Source: Nonomuraea polychroma
Lineage (GTDB): Bacteria > Actinomycetota > Actinomycetes > Streptosporangiales > Streptosporangiaceae
Assembly (NCBI RefSeq): GCF_004011505.1
Contig: NZ_SAUN01000001.1
Span: 8,211,501-8,275,500, forward strand
Reading direction: 5' to 3'
Length of the DNA: 64,000 nucleotides
The notes under the pieces were generated by a model that saw nothing but the letters and a program-made list of their open reading frames with translations, had not been told where the DNA came from and ran no database searches. Shown here piece by piece: positions 60,571-64,000 of this stretch. How positions within the stretch are numbered: the first letter of the stretch is position 1; each line of letters opens with the position of its first letter. The position numbers were made by a program, and so were the translations under genes.

Positions 60571-61131
60571 ATGCAACGTTTGAACGGAGTGCTGATCGGC
60601 GCCGTCTTCGGAATGGTCTTCGTGGCCGTCAACGCCAACGCGCCGCTCGCACCCGTGGCTGGTACGGTTCTCCGCTGGCTCGCGGGCCTGGGACTCGCGG
60701 GCGTGATCGTCATGTGGTTCATCGCCATGCGGCGGACCAAGGGCGGGACGGACACCGGCGAGGCCGGCGGAGAGGCTCGTGGCGGGATGTTCAGCCGCAA
60801 ATATATGGTGATCGTCGCGCTTGAAGCGGTCGCCCTGTTCGGCGGCATCCAGGTTCTGCGTCTGCTGGGATGGGCGGCGCAGGCGGGCGTGGCCTGGACG
60901 GCGTTCATCGTCGGCGTGCACTTCGTCGCGCTCTGGCCAGTCTGGCGGGCGGTCAGCATCCTGATCCCCGGGATCGGGCTAACGGTGCTGGGCCTCGCCG
61001 GCCTCGTCATGGTGTGGACGCGGGCCGTGGAGTGGGTGCCGTTCGTGAGCGGCGTGTTGTCGGGTATGGTCCTGCTGACCGGATCGGTCTTCTACGCGCA
61101 GAAGCAGTTTCGCGCACTGGCGGCACGGTAG
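60571..61131 (+). CDS. Six-helix integral membrane protein
   Basis: The 186-aa product alternates hydrophobic segments: about residues 5-22, 29-48, 72-90, 98-115, 124-148 and 156-175. One short basic and glycine-rich loop (RRTKGGTDTGEAGGEARGG) lies after the second. There is no transporter signature that I know. The longer upstream frame has no start signal, so ATG 60571 was chosen. Confidence 0.65.
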   Translation: MQRLNGVLIGAVFGMVFVAVNANAPLAPVAGTVLRWLAGLGLAGVIVMWFIAMRRTKGGTDTGEAGGEARGGMFSRKYMVIVALEAVALFGGIQVLRLLGWAAQAGVAWTAFIVGVHFVALWPVWRAVSILIPGIGLTVLGLAGLVMVWTRAVEWVPFVSGVLSGMVLLTGSVFYAQKQFRALAAR

Positions 61132-61404
61132 GCCGGTCTCCGACACAGCACGGTGAGGGGCGCAGGCGATCGCTCCTCCCATCGGTATCCGACAACGACC
61201 GCTCCCCTCTCCGAAGCCGAGTGCGACAAGCTCGCCGATACCCTGGCCCACCTCGAAGACCTGGAGGCGATTCTCCGGCCCGCACAGCGGCCCTGACCCA
61301 CACCTGGCCCCGGACCGTCGCGGGCAAGAGGCCGGACACGGGCGCTGATCAGAACCGTGATCTGTGCCTAGAGATGCCATGGTGCGGAGAAGAAGGAGCT
61401 CGAG
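61132..61404. other. Intergenic region with a small coding remnant
   Basis: From about 61171 to a stop at 61296, PLSEAECDKLADTLAHLEDLEAILRPAQRP looks like the last helix of a regulator, without a start. AAGAAGGAG before 61405 is the intact ribosome site of the broken ferredoxin gene. Confidence 0.35.
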
Positions 61405-61608
61405 GTGACCTACGTCATCGCGCAGCCTGGCGTGGACGTCCTGGACATCCTACGAGGACGATCTTCCCGAGCAGTGGAAGGACTTCTACAAGCCGAACGT
61501 GGAGTTCTTCGAGACCTCGGCTCGCCCGGAGACGCCTCGAAGGTCGGGAGGATCGACAAGGACCACCCGGTGGTCGCCCTCCTGCTGCCGCAGGGCGAGG
61601 GCCACTAG
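61405..61608 (+). pseudogene. fdxA: Seven-iron ferredoxin gene with internal deletion
   Basis: The start MTYVIAQPGVDVLD and the end LGSPGDASKVGRIDKDHPVVALLLPQGEGH are those of actinobacterial FdxA. The central part with all cluster cysteines (CVEECPVDCIYEG and CVDCGACEPVCP in normal members) is gone. YEDDLPEQWKDFYKPNVEFFE survives only in a shifted frame, between the two ends. The protein cannot bind iron-sulfur clusters. Ribosome site and start are intact. Confidence 0.78.
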
Positions 61609-61655
61609 GCGGCTGGCCCGCGTGACGGTGCCGCGCTGCTGGGCAAGGATCCAGT

Positions 61656-62837
61656 GTGCTGGGGATCGGTGGCGAAGAGTACGAGCAGCGGCAAATCGCG
61701 ATGCGGCGCCTGGCCGCGCGAGCCGGGTTCCAAGGGGTCGTGGCCTGGTCGAGAGGCGGATCGACGCAGGACCATTACGCCGACGTCTATTACCTCACGG
61801 GCTTCTACCAGCACCAGCCGTTCGTCCCTGACGCTCCCGGGCGGTGGCGGGCGCAGGGGCACGCGGCCGTGGTGCTCCCCGTGGACGGCCCCGCGCTCTT
61901 GCTGACCGATGTCCGGGCGGTCCAGGAGCCGCGCCCAGCCGCCCCGGTGCGCACCGCCCCCGATCTCGTGGACGCGCTCGCCGAACAGATCAGGGCCTCG
62001 ATACCGGTGGGCACGGTCGGACTGATCGGGTGCGAGGCGATGGCCGCGTCCTGGTGGCGCAGGCTGCGTTCGACGCTGCCGGGACACGACCTGGTCGACG
62101 CCGACCATCTGGCCCGGCAGGTGCGAAGGATCAAGAGCCCGGCCGAGCTCAGCCTGTTGCGCGCCTCGGGAGCACTCGGCCAGCGGGCGATGGCGGCCGC
62201 TCAGGACGCGGCCACGCCTGGGACCACGGAGGCCGAGGTGGCAGCGGCTGCGATCGCCGAGATCGTCCGGGCCGGCGGCGCCTACTACGGGATGGGTATC
62301 TCGTCGGGTGCCGAGTCCCACACCTTCGCCGCCTCCGGCCCCGCCCCCTACTCCGCCGACCGCAGGCTGTCCGCAGGCGATCTCCTCAGAATCGACCTGT
62401 ACGGGTCGGTGCACGGTTACCTGTTCGATCTCGCCCGTACCTGGATCGTCGGCACGGAACCGACAACGGAGCAGCGGCGACTGCTGGACGCGGTGCGCGA
62501 CAGCGTGCATGCCGGGATCGAGATGCTGCGGCCAGGGCGACCGATCGGGGAGGTGGCGCGGCGCTGCCAGAAGGTGTTCGAACGGTCGGAGTTCGTGGCC
62601 CATCACGGGCTTCCCGGATCGGAGATGGGAGGGGCTTGGGGGCACGGGCTCGGGTTGTCGTTCGAGCCGCCCTGGGTGACCGAGGACGGACCTGACGCGA
62701 GCGAGCGACTCGAGGCCGGTATGTGTCTGGCGCTGGAGCGCAGGATCGCCATGCCTTCGGTCGGCGACGCCAATTACGAGGACGACGTCATCATCACCGA
62801 CTCCGGTCCCGAGCTGATCACCTCCGACCCTCGTTGA
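61656..62837 (+). CDS. M24-family metallopeptidase (Xaa-Pro aminopeptidase-like)
   Basis: The 393-aa cytoplasmic protein has a creatinase-type N-terminal domain (residues ~10-135) and a pita-bread C-terminal domain. Metal ligands can be followed: Asp in RIDLYGSVHGYLFDLARTW (two Asp), His in WGHGLGLSFEPP, Glu in CLALERRIAMP and Glu in NYEDDVIIT. It would cleave X-Pro peptides or a related amide. GTG 61656 has AAGGA upstream. Confidence 0.85.
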   Translation: MLGIGGEEYEQRQIAMRRLAARAGFQGVVAWSRGGSTQDHYADVYYLTGFYQHQPFVPDAPGRWRAQGHAAVVLPVDGPALLLTDVRAVQEPRPAAPVRTAPDLVDALAEQIRASIPVGTVGLIGCEAMAASWWRRLRSTLPGHDLVDADHLARQVRRIKSPAELSLLRASGALGQRAMAAAQDAATPGTTEAEVAAAAIAEIVRAGGAYYGMGISSGAESHTFAASGPAPYSADRRLSAGDLLRIDLYGSVHGYLFDLARTWIVGTEPTTEQRRLLDAVRDSVHAGIEMLRPGRPIGEVARRCQKVFERSEFVAHHGLPGSEMGGAWGHGLGLSFEPPWVTEDGPDASERLEAGMCLALERRIAMPSVGDANYEDDVIITDSGPELITSDPR

Positions 62838-63315
62838 ACAAGTACACCACCATCCCGTACGTATGCCCCACGCCCCCACCCGCTGGTCTATCGAGCCACG
62901 GCGATGGCCTGTAGGTTCTTTCCCCCGTTGCCACGGAGCTGAGCGCCCGACCGGAGGTCGGTGGCGGCGGCGACCCGGGCATCGCAGATCTGCGTCGTAT
63001 CCCAAGCCTGCCGCCGCGCACGACAGCCCGTAGTTCCGCCAGGGAAGCCGGCGTCATCAGGACACGGTTCCGCCCTCCGGCTCGTCTGTGCAAGTCGCTC
63101 CACGCCGGGTTGGAGGCGACCAGCTTCGTGGCCTCCGCCAGCGAGCAGCCCAGCAGGTCGATGACCGCACGGATGCAGTCGACCGGCGTGAACCCATTCC
63201 TTCTCATGGACTCGATCAGCACGTCGATATGGCCAGCGTCGGGAGGAGAACCCTGCGTATTCCTGGAGCAGGATGGCCGCGCCTCCCGATCCGAGCGATC
63301 CGCGTGCTCTGCCAC
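62818..63315 (-). CDS. Hypothetical protein with L7/L12-like helical core
   Basis: The segment MRRNGFTPVDCIRAVIDLLGCSLAEATKLVASNPAW (about residues 37-72) resembles a small actinobacterial family (VDCI.AV..LLG.SL.EA..LV...P.W). Sequence before and after it is low in character, and the 3' end overlaps the peptidase gene by 20 bp. The real gene may start at about 63204. A frameshifted remnant is possible. Confidence 0.4.
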   Translation of the reverse strand: MAEHADRSDREARPSCSRNTQGSPPDAGHIDVLIESMRRNGFTPVDCIRAVIDLLGCSLAEATKLVASNPAWSDLHRRAGGRNRVLMTPASLAELRAVVRGGRLGIRRRSAMPGSPPPPTSGRALSSVATGERTYRPSPWLDRPAGGGVGHTYGMVVYLFNEGRR

Positions 63316-63398
63316 TCGCAGTGCCGAAGATCGTGATGTCCGACAAAGTCACCTGCCCGTTTGCAGATGGTCACCTCCGCCAATATTTCATTTCTGGG

Positions 63399-64000
63399 TC
63401 AGCTCGCGGCACGGTCACCGAGCGGGCGGCGGCGCAATGCGGGGTCGGTCAGGGGCGCGGGGCTCCAGAGGCCGACAGGGTGGTAGACGTTGGTGCCGGG
63501 CGGCACGAGCTCGTCGATCCGGTCGAGCACGGTGTCGTCGAGCATCAGCGAGGCGCCCTTCAGCAAGCCGTCCAGCTGCTCCATCGTGCGCGGGCCGAGG
63601 ATGACCGAGGTGACCGCCGGGTGTGACGCGGCGAAGGCGACGGCCAGCGCCGGCAGGGTGCAGCCGAGCTCGTCCGCCAGCTTCACCAGCTCCTCGACGA
63701 TCTCCAGCTTGGCTGCGTTGACCGGGATAGACGGGTCGAACCGTTCTGGCGCGCGCGCGGCGCGGCCCCGCGACATGTCGACCTGCTGCCCCCTGCGGTA
63801 ACGGCCGGTCAGGAACCCCCAGCCCAGCGGGCTGTAGGTGAGCACGCCCATGCCGAGCCGCTGCGCCGTGGGAAGGACGTCGCCCTCGATGCCGCGGGCC
63901 AGGATGTTGTACGGCGGCTGCTCGGTGCGGAACCGGTACAAGCCGCGCTGCCGGGCCACGTGGTAGGCCTCGACCGTCTCGTGCGCCGGGAAGGCCGAGC
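63399..64000 (-). CDS. Aldo/keto reductase, C-terminal part (5' end beyond window)
   Basis: The frame is open to the right edge. SAFPAHETVEAYHVARQRGL, TEQPPYNILARGIEGDVLPTAQRLGMGVLTYSPLGWGFLTGRY and HPAVTSVILGPRTMEQLDGLLKGASLMLDDTVLDRIDELVPPG match the substrate- and NADPH-binding parts of AKR family members (GP-RT-x-x-QL). The catalytic Tyr and Lys should lie in the missing N-terminal part. Confidence 0.88.
   Translation of the reverse strand, partial: SAFPAHETVEAYHVARQRGLYRFRTEQPPYNILARGIEGDVLPTAQRLGMGVLTYSPLGWGFLTGRYRRGQQVDMSRGRAARAPERFDPSIPVNAAKLEIVEELVKLADELGCTLPALAVAFAASHPAVTSVILGPRTMEQLDGLLKGASLMLDDTVLDRIDELVPPGTNVYHPVGLWSPAPLTDPALRRRPLGDRAAS

Overview
The window is high-G+C actinomycete DNA. 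GTG and TTG starts are common, codon third positions are G/C rich, and it carries FmdB with a Ser-rich tail, an ECF41 sigma factor and an AICE-type integrative element. A Streptosporangiales-like host (Nonomuraea or Streptosporangium relatives) is my inference from the gene mix, not a proven placement.

Layout. (1) Positions 1-6200 are chromosomal: the end of a winged-helix regulator, a CPA-type cation/proton antiporter, an FmdB zinc ribbon, an alpha/beta hydrolase, MTA phosphorylase coupled to a SAF/CpaB-like protein, a VanY-type M15 peptidase and a secreted hypothetical. (2) tRNA-Arg(CCT) lies at 6205-6277. Its 3' 47 bp are repeated exactly at 44371-44417, so a 38-kb genomic island is integrated in this tRNA gene. 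(3) The island begins with accessory genes: a Kiwa-like membrane protein/DUF4868 pair, an RHH antitoxin, a PfkB-type kinase, a nuclease-like orphan and a WXG100-like/710-aa/lipoprotein operon. (4) The AICE backbone follows: int-xis-rep with overlapping genes, small zinc-binding proteins, DUF2637/SpdB-like, FtsK/TraB translocase, SCO3933-like protein, GntR (KorSA-like), two paralogous XRE-DUF5919 regulators, Nudix (Pif-like), HD hydrolase and a tandem double-GntR protein. (5) The right part of the island is a defence cluster: DUF3883 nuclease, vsr broken by an IS3-family element, a C5 DNA methyltransferase with an endonuclease III-type Fe-S tail, AIPR, a DUF4420-type PD-(D/E)XK protein, a Z1 ATPase and a MORC-like GHKL ATPase. 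Two members of an unrecognised protein family flank it, and a DUF4365 pair closes the island. (6) Right of attR are a YVTN beta-propeller protein and an IS256 element with a perfect 8-bp target duplication. Then comes a mixed zone rich in decayed genes (LacI, FtsX-like, ferredoxin, a secreted-protein paralogue) interspersed with intact ones: RTX-like protein, GH64 beta-1,3-glucanase with LacI-type operators, a MazG-like gene between 41-bp inverted repeats, HIT protein, ECF41 sigma plus oxidoreductase, M24 peptidase and a partial aldo/keto reductase.

How the genes work together. The island backbone would excise and integrate through Int/Xis, replicate by rolling circle through the RepSA-like initiator, and move through the FtsK-like translocase, under KorSA-type and XRE-type control. 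Its cargo is mostly predicted anti-phage or anti-plasmid function. The central operon MORC-Z1-DUF4420-AIPR, next to Dcm and Vsr, matches the class of predicted restriction-modification systems described from comparative genomics of MutL/MORC-like ATPases. Its unusual points here are the Fe-S tail on the methyltransferase, the IS-inactivated vsr, and the paralogous orphan genes at both ends.
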